Shown one piece after another: positions 31,427 through 41,519 of a DNA stretch of 64,000 bases. The position numbers and the translations under genes are program-made. Within the stretch, counting starts at the first letter, position 1. Each line of letters opens with the position of its first letter. The notes below the pieces were generated by a model. It ran no database searches. It had not been told where the DNA came from and saw only the letters and a list, made by a program, of their open reading frames with translations. The stretch is from Xenorhabdus japonica (GTDB lineage: Bacteria; Pseudomonadota; Gammaproteobacteria; Enterobacterales; Enterobacteriaceae): the NCBI RefSeq assembly GCF_900115195.1, contig NZ_FOVO01000001.1, positions 1 to 64,000 of the forward strand, read 5' to 3'.

Positions 31427-32677
31427 ATGTCACTTGCCAAAGCTTCTGTTTGGACGGCAAGCTCCACACTGATCAAAATCGGTGTGGGGTTGTTGGTCAT
31501 TAAACTTCTGGCGGTGTCTTTTGGCCCAACTGGTGTTGGGCAAGCAGGTAATTTCCGCCAACTCATTACTGTACTGGGTGTGCTCTCTGGTGCGGGTATT
31601 TTTAATGGCATCACTAAATACGTGGCGGAACACCACCAGCACCCGGAAAGGCTCAGGGCGATATTGGGCACATCGTCCTCTATGATTCTCGGTTTCTCGA
31701 CCTTACTGGCAGTCATTTTCCTCTTGTTCAGTGAAGCCATTAGTATTGGCCTGTTTGGTCACAACCGTTACAAAACTGTTGTGCAGATGCTCGCATTTAT
31801 TCAAATGGGCATCGCTTATGCCAACTATTTTCTGGCTATCCTGAAAGGGTTCAGGGATGCTAAGGGAAATGCGTTGGCAATTATTTTAGGGAGCCTGACG
31901 GGCGTAATTGCCTATGGTTTTTGTTATTGGCTGGGAGGCTACGAAGGCGCATTGGCAGGTTTGGCACTGGTGCCTGCATTAGTGGTTTTACCTGCTGGGT
32001 TGATAATACTGCATCATAAGGCCATCACATTTTCTGCCCTGAAGCCTATGTGGGATCGTGCGATTGCCAGCGATCTGGGCAAATTTACCCTTATGGCGTT
32101 GCTGACCTCCATTACATTGCCCGTCGCTTATATCATAATGCGAAATTTGCTGGCAGCGCGTTATAGCTGGGAAGAAGTTGGGATTTGGCAGGGAGCGAAC
32201 AGTATTTCGGATGCTTATTTACAATTTATTACCGCTTCCTTCACTGTCTATCTATTGCCGACTCTTTCTCGTTTGGAGAGTAAGCGAGATATTACCAACG
32301 AAATTATAAAGGCACTGAAATTTGTCTTGCCTACTGTGGCTGTTGCCAGCTTTTCTGTCTGGCTGTTGCGTGATTTTGTTATTTGGCTGTTGTTTTCAGA
32401 CAAATTCATCGCTATGCGGGAGCTGTTTGTGTGGCAGTTAGTGGGCGACGTGTTGAAAGTTGGCGCTTATGTTTTTGGTTATCTAGTGATAGCAAAAGCT
32501 GCACTGCGTTTTTATGTATTGACCGAAATGAGCCAATTTCTTTTACTGACGGGTTTCTCTCATTGGCTGATACCAGAAAATGGAGCCTTGGGGGCAGTTC
32601 AGTCATATATGGCAACTTACATTGTTTATTTCATTCTTTGTTGTAGCGTATTTATTATTTATCGCAGGCGAGCATGA
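31427..32677 (+). CDS. wzxE: ECA lipid III flippase WzxE
   Basis: A 416-residue polytopic MOP-superfamily flippase (about 12 helices) moving undecaprenyl-linked ECA trisaccharide across the inner membrane. Collinear with E. coli WzxE from MSLAKAS to the C-terminal RRRA. ATG 31427 is one base after the wecE stop; the earlier frame is open only inside wecE. The ATGA overlap with wecF implies coupled translation. Confidence 0.95.
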   Translation: MSLAKASVWTASSTLIKIGVGLLVIKLLAVSFGPTGVGQAGNFRQLITVLGVLSGAGIFNGITKYVAEHHQHPERLRAILGTSSSMILGFSTLLAVIFLLFSEAISIGLFGHNRYKTVVQMLAFIQMGIAYANYFLAILKGFRDAKGNALAIILGSLTGVIAYGFCYWLGGYEGALAGLALVPALVVLPAGLIILHHKAITFSALKPMWDRAIASDLGKFTLMALLTSITLPVAYIIMRNLLAARYSWEEVGIWQGANSISDAYLQFITASFTVYLLPTLSRLESKRDITNEIIKALKFVLPTVAVASFSVWLLRDFVIWLLFSDKFIAMRELFVWQLVGDVLKVGAYVFGYLVIAKAALRFYVLTEMSQFLLLTGFSHWLIPENGALGAVQSYMATYIVYFILCCSVFIIYRRRA

Positions 32678-33792
32678 CAACCCTAATTCACGTTTTGGGA
32701 TCGGATATCCCACATCACAATCAAACGTTACTGCGTTTCTTTAATGACGTCTTGGCACAGGAAATACATTTTCCCGCCAAACCGTGTTTTATGGTGGTGT
32801 CCAAAGACCACACATGGCTATCGAATTACCCTAATCTGGCTATTTCTCTTTATCACAGCAAATCTGACTTATCACAGGTGGTGATAGAGAAAGCAAAGGC
32901 TGACAGAACGGTTCGTTTTTTTTTCCACGGGCAGTTTAATGCGGCTTTATGGTTGGCTTTATTAGTGGGAAAAATCAAGCGACATCAATTTTTGTGGCAT
33001 GTTTGGGGGGCTGATTTATATGAAGAATCCCGTCAACTGAAATTCCGTTTGTTCTACCTGCTTCGTCGATTGGCACAGAAACGGGTAGGGCATATTTTTG
33101 CCACGAGCGGCGATCTCCGGTACTTTTTCCAGAATTGCACCCGACGTTGTGTCCCGCGTTCAAATCAGGGCAAGCTTGATGTGCCATCATCATTACTCTA
33201 TTTTCCGATCCGGATGGATCCTGCGTTGACGGTCACGGAGAAAACATGGTCATCGGAAGGAATTACCATCCTATTGGGGAATTCAGGGGATCAATCCAAT
33301 CGCCATATTGAAGCTTTACATAAGATCCACCGCCAGTTTGGCGATGAGGCGATAGTGATTATTCCAATGGGCTATCCTGATAATAATCAAGCCTATATTC
33401 AGAGTGTAGAGCAGACTGCATTGTCGTTGTTTCCAGTGCAAAACGTCCGTATTTTGAAAGATAAATTAGCATTTGATGAATACTTATCACTATTGCGTCA
33501 ATGTGATTTAGGGTATTTCATTTTCAAACGTCAACAGGGTATTGGCACACTTTGTCTGTTGGTTCAATTTGCTATTCCGTTTGTTCTGAGCCGCCAAAAT
33601 CCATTTTGGCATGATTTAACAGAACAGCAGATCCCTGTTCTGTTTGAAGGTGATGAACTCAATAAACACTGGGTGCAGGAAGCACAGCGCCAGATGCTAT
33701 CCCTCGATAAAAAGACGATCGCTTTTTTTGATCCTAATTTCATTGAAGGGTGGAAAATTGCCCTATCGGATGCATCTGGAGAGTATCAATGA
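32674..33792 (+). CDS. wecF: TDP-Fuc4NAc:lipid II Fuc4NAc transferase
   Basis: A 372-residue glycosyltransferase (GT56, also called RffT) adding the third ECA sugar. Conserved segments: [48 protein letters not shown] and [17 protein letters not shown]. It is about 13 residues longer than the E. coli protein, mainly through a basic insert near residues 152-167 ([14 protein letters not shown]). Overlaps both neighbours by ATGA. Confidence 0.95.
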   Translation: MTTLIHVLGSDIPHHNQTLLRFFNDVLAQEIHFPAKPCFMVVSKDHTWLSNYPNLAISLYHSKSDLSQVVIEKAKADRTVRFFFHGQFNAALWLALLVGKIKRHQFLWHVWGADLYEESRQLKFRLFYLLRRLAQKRVGHIFATSGDLRYFFQNCTRRCVPRSNQGKLDVPSSLLYFPIRMDPALTVTEKTWSSEGITILLGNSGDQSNRHIEALHKIHRQFGDEAIVIIPMGYPDNNQAYIQSVEQTALSLFPVQNVRILKDKLAFDEYLSLLRQCDLGYFIFKRQQGIGTLCLLVQFAIPFVLSRQNPFWHDLTEQQIPVLFEGDELNKHWVQEAQRQMLSLDKKTIAFFDPNFIEGWKIALSDASGEYQ

Positions 33793-35216
33793 CCTTGACA
33801 CAATTCGGTGGGCTTTTCGTTGCTTATGTGCTCTCACTGGTTTTTATCCTGACTTTGACGTATCAAGAGTTTCGGCGTGTCCGTTTTAACTTTAATGTTT
33901 TTTTCTCAATGTTGTACTTGCTGACATTCTATTTTGGCTTTCCATTGACCAGCCTGCTGGTATTTCAGTTTGATGTGCAGGTTGTGCCTGTAGATTCATT
34001 ACTGCATGCAATATTGGCATCTGGCTGTTTTTATGCCATTTACTATGTGGCTTATAAAACACGCCTTACTTATAAAACGCGGCCCAGCGATAGTATAAAA
34101 CCTGAAACCTTAATGATGACTTCGCCGCGTAAGCCTTTATTCACCATGAACCGAGTGGAAACGAATCTGGCGTGGTTGCTGCTCGCTGGTATTGCTATCG
34201 TTACGGTAGGTTCGTTCTTTATGCAGAACGGCTTCTTGTTGTTTAAATTACAGTCCTATAGTCAGATATTTTCCAGTAAAGTTTCCGGTGTAGCGCTCAA
34301 GCGATTTTTTTATTTTTTCATCCCTGCCATGTTGGTGGTCTTTTTCTTGAAACCGACCAAAGTACGATGGCTGTGCTTTTTGGTGGGGACAGTCGGGTTT
34401 GGTATCCTGACTTATGTGATAGTTGGGGGAACACGAGCTAATATTATTATTGCGTTTGCATTGTTTCTGTTTATCGGGATTGTCCGTGGCTGGATCACAC
34501 TGTGGATGTTGTTTACTGCCGGTGTGATGGGAATAGTCGGTATGTTCTGGCTGGCTTTAAAGCGTTACAGCTTGGATGTGAGCGGAGCGGAAGCATTCTA
34601 TACGTTCTTGTATCTCACGCGGGATACTTTCTCACCGTGGGAAAATTTGGCTCTGTTGCTGGATAATTACAGCAAAATTGATTTTCAGGGATTGGCTCCG
34701 ATTATCCGTGATTTTTATGTTTTTATCCCCAGTTGGGTATGGCCGGACAGGCCCAATCTGGTCTGGAATACAGCTAACTATTTCACGTGGGATGTATTGA
34801 ATAACCACTCTGGCCTTGCGATTTCGCCAACATTGATTGGTTCTCTAGTCGTTATGGGGGGTGTATTCTTTATTCCTTTGGGCGCGATAGCCGTCGGTTT
34901 TATTATCAAATGGTTTGATTGGGTTTATGAAATAGGAAAACAGGAAACCAATTGCTATAAGGCAGCAATTTTGCAGGCTTTCTGTTTCGGCGCAATTTTT
35001 AACATGATTGTACTCGCTCGTGAAGGTGTTGATTCTTTTGTTTCTCGGGTCGTGTTCTTTTGTATTGTTTTTGGCTTGTGTCTGGTCGCGGCGAAATTGT
35101 TGTATTGGTTATTTGAAAGTGCCGGGCTGATTCGAAAGCTTGTGGTCAGTAATTTGGCTACTGCGCGAAAAACATCTGTTATTTTGGATGTAAGGAAAAA
35201 AAATGGCGTTGAATAA
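33789..35216 (+). CDS. wzyE: ECA polymerase WzyE
   Basis: A 475-residue inner-membrane polymerase with about 11 hydrophobic segments that joins ECA trisaccharide repeats on the periplasmic face. Well conserved with E. coli WzyE ([52 protein letters not shown]). Longer than the E. coli protein (450), with extra residues in the loop after [11 protein letters not shown] 33789 overlaps the wecF stop; the frame is open 13 codons earlier inside wecF. Confidence 0.95.
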   Translation: MTLTQFGGLFVAYVLSLVFILTLTYQEFRRVRFNFNVFFSMLYLLTFYFGFPLTSLLVFQFDVQVVPVDSLLHAILASGCFYAIYYVAYKTRLTYKTRPSDSIKPETLMMTSPRKPLFTMNRVETNLAWLLLAGIAIVTVGSFFMQNGFLLFKLQSYSQIFSSKVSGVALKRFFYFFIPAMLVVFFLKPTKVRWLCFLVGTVGFGILTYVIVGGTRANIIIAFALFLFIGIVRGWITLWMLFTAGVMGIVGMFWLALKRYSLDVSGAEAFYTFLYLTRDTFSPWENLALLLDNYSKIDFQGLAPIIRDFYVFIPSWVWPDRPNLVWNTANYFTWDVLNNHSGLAISPTLIGSLVVMGGVFFIPLGAIAVGFIIKWFDWVYEIGKQETNCYKAAILQAFCFGAIFNMIVLAREGVDSFVSRVVFFCIVFGLCLVAAKLLYWLFESAGLIRKLVVSNLATARKTSVILDVRKKNGVE

Positions 35217-35940
35217 CATTCCCAAGTACTGCATTCGTGGCCTCAATATCTGGGGATTCCGTGGTATGTCGCATTTCCTCGACCATCTTTTCCAGAATGG
35301 GCGGGTAAAAACAGGTACATTGGTCGCAATTAACGCAGAAAAAGTGCTCACGGCAGAAAAAGACAATGCGCTGAATGTGTTGCTGGATGAGGCTGAATAT
35401 TTGTACGCGGATGGCATCAGTATCGTACGTGCCATTCGCCGTAAATACCCTGATACGGATGTGGCACGTATTGCGGGTGCTGATTTATGGGAAGTCCTTA
35501 TGGAACGGGCTGGACGTGAAGGTACGTCTGTCTTTTTGATAGGAGGGAAACCTGACGTCTTGGCACAGACAGAGAACAAATTGCGTACCCAGTGGAACGT
35601 CAATATCGTGGGCAGTCAAGATGGGTATTTTATGCCAGAAACGCGTGATGAAGTGTTTGAGCGGATTCATGCCAGTGGTGCTGAAATTATTACTATCGCA
35701 ATGGGATCTCCCAAACAGGAAATCTTTATGCGCGATTGCCGTAAAGTTCATCCAGATGCATTGTATATGGGTGTTGGAGGAACTTATGATGTCTTTATCG
35801 GGCAAGTTAAACGTGCACCGAAAGTCTGGCAGAATCTAGGTTTAGAGTGGTTGTATCGCTTACTTTCTCAGCCAAGCCGCATTCGTAGACAGATCAGGCT
35901 ATTGAAATTTCTTGGCTACTATTACGGTGACAAACTGTAA
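35203..35940 (+). CDS. wecG: UDP-ManNAcA:lipid I ManNAcA transferase
   Basis: A 245-residue glycosyltransferase of the WecG/TagA family (GT26, also called RffM) adding ManNAcA to lipid I. Signatures: [38 protein letters not shown] and [19 protein letters not shown] 35203 follows AAGGAAAAAAA and overlaps the wzyE stop by 14 bases. Last gene of the ECA cluster. Confidence 0.96.
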   Translation: MALNNIPKYCIRGLNIWGFRGMSHFLDHLFQNGRVKTGTLVAINAEKVLTAEKDNALNVLLDEAEYLYADGISIVRAIRRKYPDTDVARIAGADLWEVLMERAGREGTSVFLIGGKPDVLAQTENKLRTQWNVNIVGSQDGYFMPETRDEVFERIHASGAEIITIAMGSPKQEIFMRDCRKVHPDALYMGVGGTYDVFIGQVKRAPKVWQNLGLEWLYRLLSQPSRIRRQIRLLKFLGYYYGDKL

Positions 35941-36290
35941 TCTCGGTAACGCTTCTGTCTTATACTTGTACCTGCTGCGTTTACCTGCTGCATTGAACAC
36001 ATGTTATTTATGTGCAGCGGGTTTATCTCCTTTCTTATGCACGTCTAATAGATTTTCATGCCTGATAGATAGCTGGCAGTTTTATTGTGCTTAAAAAATA
36101 GTCATGGTGAGGTTGTTTTCTTCAACTGTGATGTTCAATAAAACAGACATCAACTCAATTTTATAATTTTTTATTTCACTGATTGGCAAAACGTGTTTTG
36201 ATCCCAGCCTTTTTTACAACGATTGATTATCAATTCCTGTATTTTTTCTGTTTGTAAATATAAACATCATAAAAGTGGATAGGGAGTTTT
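35941..36290. other. Intergenic region between wecG and yifK
   Basis: About 350 bases. An imperfect hairpin (CTGCTGCAT near 35980-35990 with ATGTGCAGCGGG near 36010-36022) may end the ECA transcript; it has only a short T-run (GGGTTTATC). The rest is AT-rich leader of yifK. No gene seen. Confidence 0.5.
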
Positions 36291-37664
36291 ATGAGTGATT
36301 CAAAACAGAGCCTGCAAAGGGGACTTGAGGCACGTCATATTGAGCTGATTGCGCTGGGTGGCACAATCGGCGTAGGGTTGTTCATGGGTTCAGCCAGCAC
36401 TTTGAAATGGGCCGGTCCTTCTGTGTTGCTGGCTTACATTATTGCTGGGCTTTTTGTCTTTTTCATCATGCGTTCCATGGGAGAAATGTTGTTTCTTGAA
36501 CCTGTAACGGGTTCATTTGCTGCTTTTGGACATAAGTACCTAAGCCCGTATTGGGGATATCTAACAGCATGGGGTTACTGGTTCATGTGGGTTTCCGTGG
36601 GAATCTCAGAGATCACTGCCGTGGGTGTTTATGCTGAATTTTGGTTCCCTGAATTACCTCAATGGATTCCAGCACTGGTCGCGGTTGGGTTAGTTGCCTT
36701 GGCTAATTTGGCTGCGGTAAGGCTGTATGGTGAGTTGGAGTTTTGGTTTGCCATGATTAAAGTCACAACGATTATTGTGATGATTCTGATTGGTATCGGC
36801 TTGATTTTCTTCGGCTTGGGCAACGACTGGCAACCTATTGGTTTGGATAACCTGACCTCACATGGCGGTTTCTTTTCTGGTGGATGGAAAGGCTTTTTAT
36901 TTGCCCTCTGTATTGTTGTGGCTTCTTATCAAGGGGTAGAGCTGGTTGGCATTACAGCTGGTGAAGCGAAAAATCCACAAGTTACCCTCAAAAAAGCGAT
37001 CAACAATATTTTGTGGCGTATTCTGATTTTTTATGTTGGTGCCATTTTTATTGTTGTGACGTTGTTCCCGTGGACAGAAATAGGAACACATGGCAGCCCG
37101 TTTGTGATGATTTTTGCTAAAGTTGGCATTGTTTCTGCGGCTGCGGTGATTAACTTTGTTGTGCTGACTGCTGCGCTTTCAGGATGCAATAGTGGCATGT
37201 ACAGCGGTGGCAGAATGCTGTATGCCTTGGCGCAGAATCGTCAATTGCCTGCTTCATTGCTGAAGTTATCGAAAAATGGTGTACCAGTAAGATGTATTGC
37301 AATTACCATTGGTTGTTTGATTGCGGGTTCCAGCCTGAATTATCTGATACCAAATCCGAAAGCAGTATTTGTTTACGTTTATAGTGCCAGTGTATTGCCC
37401 GGCATGGTACCGTGGTTTGTGATTCTGGTCAGTCAGTTGAATTTTCGTAAGCACCATGAGGAAGCACTGAAGCAGCATCGGTTTAAGTCGATCTTGTTCC
37501 CATATATCAATTACCTGACATTGATTTTCCTCTGCTGTGTATTGGTGGGGATGGCAATTAACCCAGACACACGCTTTTCACTAATAGTAGGGGGAGCATT
37601 TTTGCTGATCGTGTCATCAATTTATTGGTTGAATAAATTGTTTTCGCAAAAAAAATCAATCTAG
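36291..37664 (+). CDS. yifK: Threonine/serine:H+ symporter ThrP (YifK)
   Basis: A 457-residue amino acid permease of the APC superfamily with 12 predicted helices. The N-terminal signature is [22 protein letters not shown], followed by [12 protein letters not shown]. It is very close to E. coli YifK (461 residues), shown to carry threonine and serine and renamed ThrP. ATG 36291 is preceded by ATAGGGAG. In E. coli the same gene follows the ECA cluster and precedes the argX tRNA operon. Confidence 0.93.
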   Translation: MSDSKQSLQRGLEARHIELIALGGTIGVGLFMGSASTLKWAGPSVLLAYIIAGLFVFFIMRSMGEMLFLEPVTGSFAAFGHKYLSPYWGYLTAWGYWFMWVSVGISEITAVGVYAEFWFPELPQWIPALVAVGLVALANLAAVRLYGELEFWFAMIKVTTIIVMILIGIGLIFFGLGNDWQPIGLDNLTSHGGFFSGGWKGFLFALCIVVASYQGVELVGITAGEAKNPQVTLKKAINNILWRILIFYVGAIFIVVTLFPWTEIGTHGSPFVMIFAKVGIVSAAAVINFVVLTAALSGCNSGMYSGGRMLYALAQNRQLPASLLKLSKNGVPVRCIAITIGCLIAGSSLNYLIPNPKAVFVYVYSASVLPGMVPWFVILVSQLNFRKHHEEALKQHRFKSILFPYINYLTLIFLCCVLVGMAINPDTRFSLIVGGAFLLIVSSIYWLNKLFSQKKSI

Positions 37665-37786
37665 TTTTATTGTCTGATATTTAATCAATGAAACTATTTG
37701 TTGCAGTATTGCGGTGGAAATGTGCTGTCTTTATCAACTAAATGAGTAAAGCATAATCAAACGCATCATTTCTTTTAAAAAAGCAC

Positions 37787-37815
37787 TGGACAGTACGACC
37801 TTAAATCCGTACTAT
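37787..37815 (+). promoter_or_regulatory. Promoter of the argX-hisR-leuT-proM tRNA operon
   Basis: -35 TGGACA (37787-37792), a 17-base spacer, and -10 TACTAT (37810-37815). The following discriminator is GC-rich (CCTCCACCGC), as in stringently controlled stable-RNA promoters. The first tRNA begins 21 bases after the -10 box. Confidence 0.75.
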
Positions 37816-37836
37816 CCTCCACCGCAACGGCGTTAA

Positions 37837-37913
<77 letters not shown>

Positions 37914-38019
37914 TTTAAAGCGTGCAAGAGCAGTGACAATGAGTTATCGTGGTCAATGGCATTGTTGTAAAATATCATTTTTGTAAAACATAGCAGTATG
38001 TAAAAAGATAGCTGTTATG

Positions 38020-38095
38020 GTGGCTATAGCTCAGTTGGTAGAGCCCTGGATTGTGATTCCAGTCGTCGCGAGTTCGAGTCTCGTTAGCCACCCCA
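38020..38095 (+). tRNA. hisR: tRNA-His (GTG)
   Basis: Anticodon loop TTGTGAT (GTG), T-loop GTTCGAGTC, and encoded CCA. The preceding G at 38019 or 38020 supplies the -1 G typical of tRNA-His. The T-stem differs from E. coli with compensating changes (CGCGAG/CTCG). Confidence 0.97.
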
Positions 38096-38110
38096 TCTTT
38101 TTTATGAAAC

Positions 38111-38197
38111 GCGAGGGTGGCGGAATTGGTAGACGCGCTAGCTTCAGGTGTTAGTGTCCTTACGGACGTGGGGGTTCAAGTCCCCCCCTTCGCACCA
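38111..38197 (+). tRNA. leuT: tRNA-Leu (CAG)
   Basis: An 87-base class II tRNA with a long variable arm (TGTCCTTACGGACG). Anticodon loop TTCAGGT reads CAG, for CUG codons, and CCA is encoded. Third in the operon. Confidence 0.97.
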
Positions 38198-38220
38198 TAA
38201 AAGAGGTTAAAGGTATATTT

Positions 38221-38297
38221 CGGCGAGTAGCGCAGCTTGGTAGCGCAACTGGTTTGGGACCAGTGGGTCGGAGGTTCGAATCCTCTCTCGCCGACCA
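38221..38297 (+). tRNA. proM: tRNA-Pro (TGG)
   Basis: A 77-base tRNA with anticodon loop TTTGGGA (TGG), acceptor CGGCGAG with CTCGCCG, and encoded CCA. Last tRNA of the operon, directly before a terminator. Confidence 0.97.
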
Positions 38298-38303
38298 GAT
38301 TCT

Positions 38304-38338
38304 GAGAAAACCCCGCAATAGCGGGGTTTTCTCTTTTT
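38304..38338 (+). terminator. Terminator of the tRNA operon
   Basis: A strong stem GAGAAAACCCCGC (from 38304) pairs with GCGGGGTTTTCTC (38321-38333) around a short AATA loop, followed by TTTTT. Begins 7 bases after tRNA-Pro. Confidence 0.93.
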
Positions 38339-38562
38339 AGGTTTTTGCTAATTTCTTTCCACTTTTTCTTCTTATTCTTCTTACTTTTTTCTTCTCTCTA
38401 CTTTCCCTGCTGATAAAAAATTTCCTTTTTATTTCTTTTTAATTTCTGGTTGGTTTTTTAACATAAAATCGAATGTTATCGCCTTTGTTAGAGAGTTAAC
38501 TTTATGTTTTAAATGAAATTTTATATTGATGTTGTATATCAACGACAAATCATATTCCTTGA

Positions 38563-38580
38563 CGTCTCAAAAAGGAGACA
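38563..38580. promoter_or_regulatory. Distal GlrR-type enhancer site of glmZ
   Basis: CGTC-N10-GACA, close to the TGTC-N10/11-GACA consensus of the response regulator GlrR. It is about 160 bases upstream of the sigma-54 promoter at 38738. Assigned from motif and position. Confidence 0.65.
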
Positions 38581-38626
38581 TTTAAGCATATGATTTATAA
38601 TATCTATATATAAGAGGCTCTAAGAG

Positions 38627-38644
38627 CGTCTCAAATGAGAGACG
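38627..38644. promoter_or_regulatory. Proximal GlrR-type enhancer site of glmZ
   Basis: CGTC-N10-GACG, embedded in a longer palindrome (GCGTCTC and GAGACG). It is 64 bases after the first site and about 95 bases before the promoter, a usual distance for a sigma-54 activator. Confidence 0.65.
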
Positions 38645-38737
38645 GTATTTTTGCCGATATTTGGTGAAAGTTAGACAATCTATTATGGAAAGTCAGTTAA
38701 ACTTTAGGGAAGGGAAGTTTAATCTAATCAAAAAAAT

Positions 38738-38753
38738 TGGCATGAAAAATGCA
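38738..38753 (+). promoter_or_regulatory. Sigma-54 promoter of glmZ
   Basis: TTGGCATGAAAAATGCAT contains the invariant GG (38739-38740) and GC (38751-38752) separated by exactly 10 bases. The predicted start, 12-13 bases after the GC, falls on the first base of GlmZ (38765). I see no competing good sigma-70 promoter at the same start. Confidence 0.88.
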
Positions 38754-38764
38754 TTATTAAAATT

Positions 38765-38976
38765 GTAGATACTCATCCCACTCATTATGACAGTGTATGA
38801 CTTCATAAACCCAGGGATGATGTAGAGCTGATTGTCAGTGCCTATGGTCCACGTTATAGATGAGTAAGTATCACTGTCTTTTCATCGCAAACCGGACACA
38901 ACGTTGAGTGAGGCACTATCCGTCTGTAGACCTGATTGTATTTATACACCTGTCTTTTTTGATAGGTGTTTTTTTT
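38765..38976 (+). ncRNA. glmZ: GlmZ small regulatory RNA
   Basis: A 212-base RNA starting GTAGATACTCAT (E. coli GlmZ: GTAGATGCTCAT) with the conserved glmS-pairing segment ACACAACGTTGAGTGAGGCA near 38902-38921. It ends in a strong intrinsic terminator. GlmZ with Hfq activates translation of glmS, encoding glucosamine-6-phosphate synthase, and is processed by RNase E with RapZ. Its position upstream of hemY is that of E. coli. The middle of the RNA is diverged, as usual. The control region here is sigma-54 dependent. Confidence 0.93.
38946..38976 (+). terminator. Terminator of glmZ
   Basis: Stem ACACCTGTC (38946-38954) with GATAGGTGT (38961-38969), one G-U pair, then eight T. Confidence 0.93.
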
Positions 38977-39073
38977 ATCTATAGAAAAGTTGATATTTTA
39001 TATGATGCGTCTCAGTTAACGATTCAATGGCGTACATATATCATCGTTAACTGAGGTATGAAGTTATGTGCTT

Positions 39074-40279
39074 TTATGCTTCGGTGGCATTATCACGCTT
39101 TAAGGTCAGCATAAAGCCTTTGCTACGGGTTTGGTTGGCTTCTTCACGTTTTTGTAATCTGTCCAATGCATCGGCAAGCCATGCATAATCATGGGCATCC
39201 GGTCGCTGCACAAGAGCAGCTTTAAATGCCGATTCAGCGTTCGCCCATTCACCATGGCGCAAGGCAACCTGTCCCAGCGTACTATTGAGCAATGGAGTTG
39301 CACCGTGTTGCTTTAATAGCTGAGAAAGCATTTTTTGTATGGCTTCATAATCACTTGTCTTAAGATGTGGAATTAATAGCAGGAAACGTTCGTCGTACTG
39401 CTGTTTTAAACCATTTAAAATGATTTGCTGGGCAGCCCCGTGATCATCACATTCAATCAAATGCTCGGCCATTGCGACTTGCAGCACAATATCATTGCGA
39501 ATCTTGTGGCTTTGATCTTTCCACCATACTTTTAGCCCAGCGTTGCCTTTCTCTGCTATAACTTGATTCATTAATCCGATATAGGCTTGCTGACGCAATT
39601 TAAGGATTTCTTCTTCATCGTGCAGATTAACTTTCAGCATAGAAGGTAAGATATCAATCAGAGATTGATAATCACCTGAAAGAGAATAAGCCTGTTCAGC
39701 TAATCGCAGCACTTCAGGGTGACGAGGAGCATGACCCAGTAGTTTATCCACTCCATTGCGTGCGGCATAAATTTCACCTTGAGCCAATTGGATACGGACG
39801 CGGGTAATATCAACGGGTAGCAGGTCCTTATCAGCAACTTTGGCTGCTTGTTCAATATATTGGTTAGTGTGGAAATAATCGCCGCGTCGCTGAGCGGCTT
39901 CGGCTGCCAGCAAATAATTCACGACAGGATATTCTGCATAGTTAGCGTTGCGGGTCATCAGGCGCTCAACTTGCTTGAAATCTCCTTCAGCCAGCTTCAG
40001 CAATGCTTGTTTAGTCTGTGAACGAGCACGATTGCGTTTATATCCGCCAAAGATCCAACTATGAGTGAATGTACTGGTACGTTTTAACCGACGATAACAC
40101 CAACCGATGAAAATCAGCAGGAATTGCAGCAGAAGGAAGATGATTACCAGACCGGTAATACTGGTAGTGATGTTATTTTTATCCGTCTGGATCAAAACGT
40201 AGCCTTGGTGGCCTGCCATCAAGGGGCCGAGTACGATCCCTACAATAAGGACAATGAACAGCAATAATACTTTTAGCAT
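39074..40279 (-). CDS. hemY: HemY, TPR-containing inner-membrane protein
   Basis: A 401-residue protein with two N-terminal transmembrane helices (about 5-22 and 43-62) and a long cytosolic tetratricopeptide-repeat region. It is conserved at the end of the hemCDXY operon and linked to haem synthesis, but its exact biochemical role is not established. This is not the protoporphyrinogen oxidase also called HemY in Gram-positives. ATG 40279 follows GAGGAG; only 2 bases separate it from hemX. Confidence 0.92.
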   Translation of the reverse strand: MLKVLLLFIVLIVGIVLGPLMAGHQGYVLIQTDKNNITTSITGLVIIFLLLQFLLIFIGWCYRRLKRTSTFTHSWIFGGYKRNRARSQTKQALLKLAEGDFKQVERLMTRNANYAEYPVVNYLLAAEAAQRRGDYFHTNQYIEQAAKVADKDLLPVDITRVRIQLAQGEIYAARNGVDKLLGHAPRHPEVLRLAEQAYSLSGDYQSLIDILPSMLKVNLHDEEEILKLRQQAYIGLMNQVIAEKGNAGLKVWWKDQSHKIRNDIVLQVAMAEHLIECDDHGAAQQIILNGLKQQYDERFLLLIPHLKTSDYEAIQKMLSQLLKQHGATPLLNSTLGQVALRHGEWANAESAFKAALVQRPDAHDYAWLADALDRLQKREEANQTRSKGFMLTLKRDNATEA

Positions 40280-40281
40280 GT

Positions 40282-41499
40282 TCAGATCTCCTCAGCGGGT
40301 GTTTTTGACTGTTCGGCTGTGCCTGTTGTCGTAGATAGTGATTGAGCTTCAGGCTGTGTTTCTGGTTGGGTGCCAGTTTGAGATTGCTTGGAATTAGATG
40401 ACTGGCCGGAATGCGGTAAATTGTAGATACGTTTACGTACTAGCTCTGCCAATATTGGCTGGCTGCTCAATTGTTCAGGAACATCAATCGAAAGGGGTCT
40501 CTTTTGCAGTGAACCAACATTTTTTAAAAAGTTTTCTGCATCCGGATTAGAGGTATCAAAATAAGCCTGCACCCAAGATTGAACATCTGCTAATGCGCCC
40601 TGATAAATTTTAACCTGATGGCGCGGAACCGCCTGCGCAGCAATCAGCAGTTTTGAGCGAATGTTCTCGCGAAGGTAAACGCCCTGATTGGGTGCCAACA
40701 GCGGCTCTTTGCTGTTATCACGAGGGGTAATGGTAATGAAATTATCCATAAAACTGTGCCAGCTATTGCTTAAGTTTTGACGCCAATCAGAGAGTGAAGC
40801 CGTGATTTCATGATTGTTTGCCTTCTCCGATGTGGCTTGTTCTGCTTTATTGGCGAGGTGCAAGTTATCGATTTGGTTTGATAGCTGATTCAGCGTCAGG
40901 ATAATGCCATCTAAATCAATTTGTTTGATTTTGGTCAGAGAATCGATATCAGTCATGATAGCTTCACGGGCATAGCGCAGACTAGGATCATCCATTTCAG
41001 CGAGGTTCTGATCAGCATCTTTCAGCAATGCGATGGCAGTGGTGATATCCTGTTCACTCCATACTTTGCGGCCAGCCATCTTAACGAGAGAGCTTGCCTG
41101 TGCCAGTCGCCAGTTTTCGATATCAGTATTTGAAAATGCTGAAATACGGTTTTGAAGATCAGACATGCGGCTATCTAGCTGTTGGCCTTGTGAGCTGACT
41201 TGTTGTAAGGAAGCCTCTATATTTTGGAATTTGGCATCAAGACTTTGTTTATCGGCAGATTGCTGTTGTGTCAGAGAGGCAACTTCTTGTTGAAGAGCGA
41301 TATTTTCAGCCCTTAATTCCGCATTTTGCTGTTGACCATGATAATAAATATAAAGAACACCAACACCTATCACCAGTGAAATGGCAATTGAGAGCGTATT
41401 GCCCACCCATCCATAACTCTTGGGTTTGTGGGAAGGAGTTGCAGGCTGTTGAGGGTGTTTCGTCTCAACAGCATCAGTGGATTGCTTTTGTTCCGTCAT
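40282..41499 (-). CDS. hemX: HemX, membrane-anchored protein of the haem operon
   Basis: A 405-residue protein with a low-complexity cytosolic N-terminus (Gln/Pro/Thr-rich), one transmembrane helix (about residues 34-53, NTLSIAISLVIGVGVLYIYY), a coiled-coil segment (about 55-125) and a conserved periplasmic domain including LLAPNQGVYLRENIRSKLLIAAQ. Despite old names, methyltransferase activity is not supported by this fold. ATG 41499 (MTEQ) is chosen over an ATG three codons earlier because GGGA lies 8 bases upstream. Confidence 0.9.
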   Translation of the reverse strand: MTEQKQSTDAVETKHPQQPATPSHKPKSYGWVGNTLSIAISLVIGVGVLYIYYHGQQQNAELRAENIALQQEVASLTQQQSADKQSLDAKFQNIEASLQQVSSQGQQLDSRMSDLQNRISAFSNTDIENWRLAQASSLVKMAGRKVWSEQDITTAIALLKDADQNLAEMDDPSLRYAREAIMTDIDSLTKIKQIDLDGIILTLNQLSNQIDNLHLANKAEQATSEKANNHEITASLSDWRQNLSNSWHSFMDNFITITPRDNSKEPLLAPNQGVYLRENIRSKLLIAAQAVPRHQVKIYQGALADVQSWVQAYFDTSNPDAENFLKNVGSLQKRPLSIDVPEQLSSQPILAELVRKRIYNLPHSGQSSNSKQSQTGTQPETQPEAQSLSTTTGTAEQSKTPAEEI

Positions 41500-41519
41500 A
41501 ATGGACATCCCATATTAAT

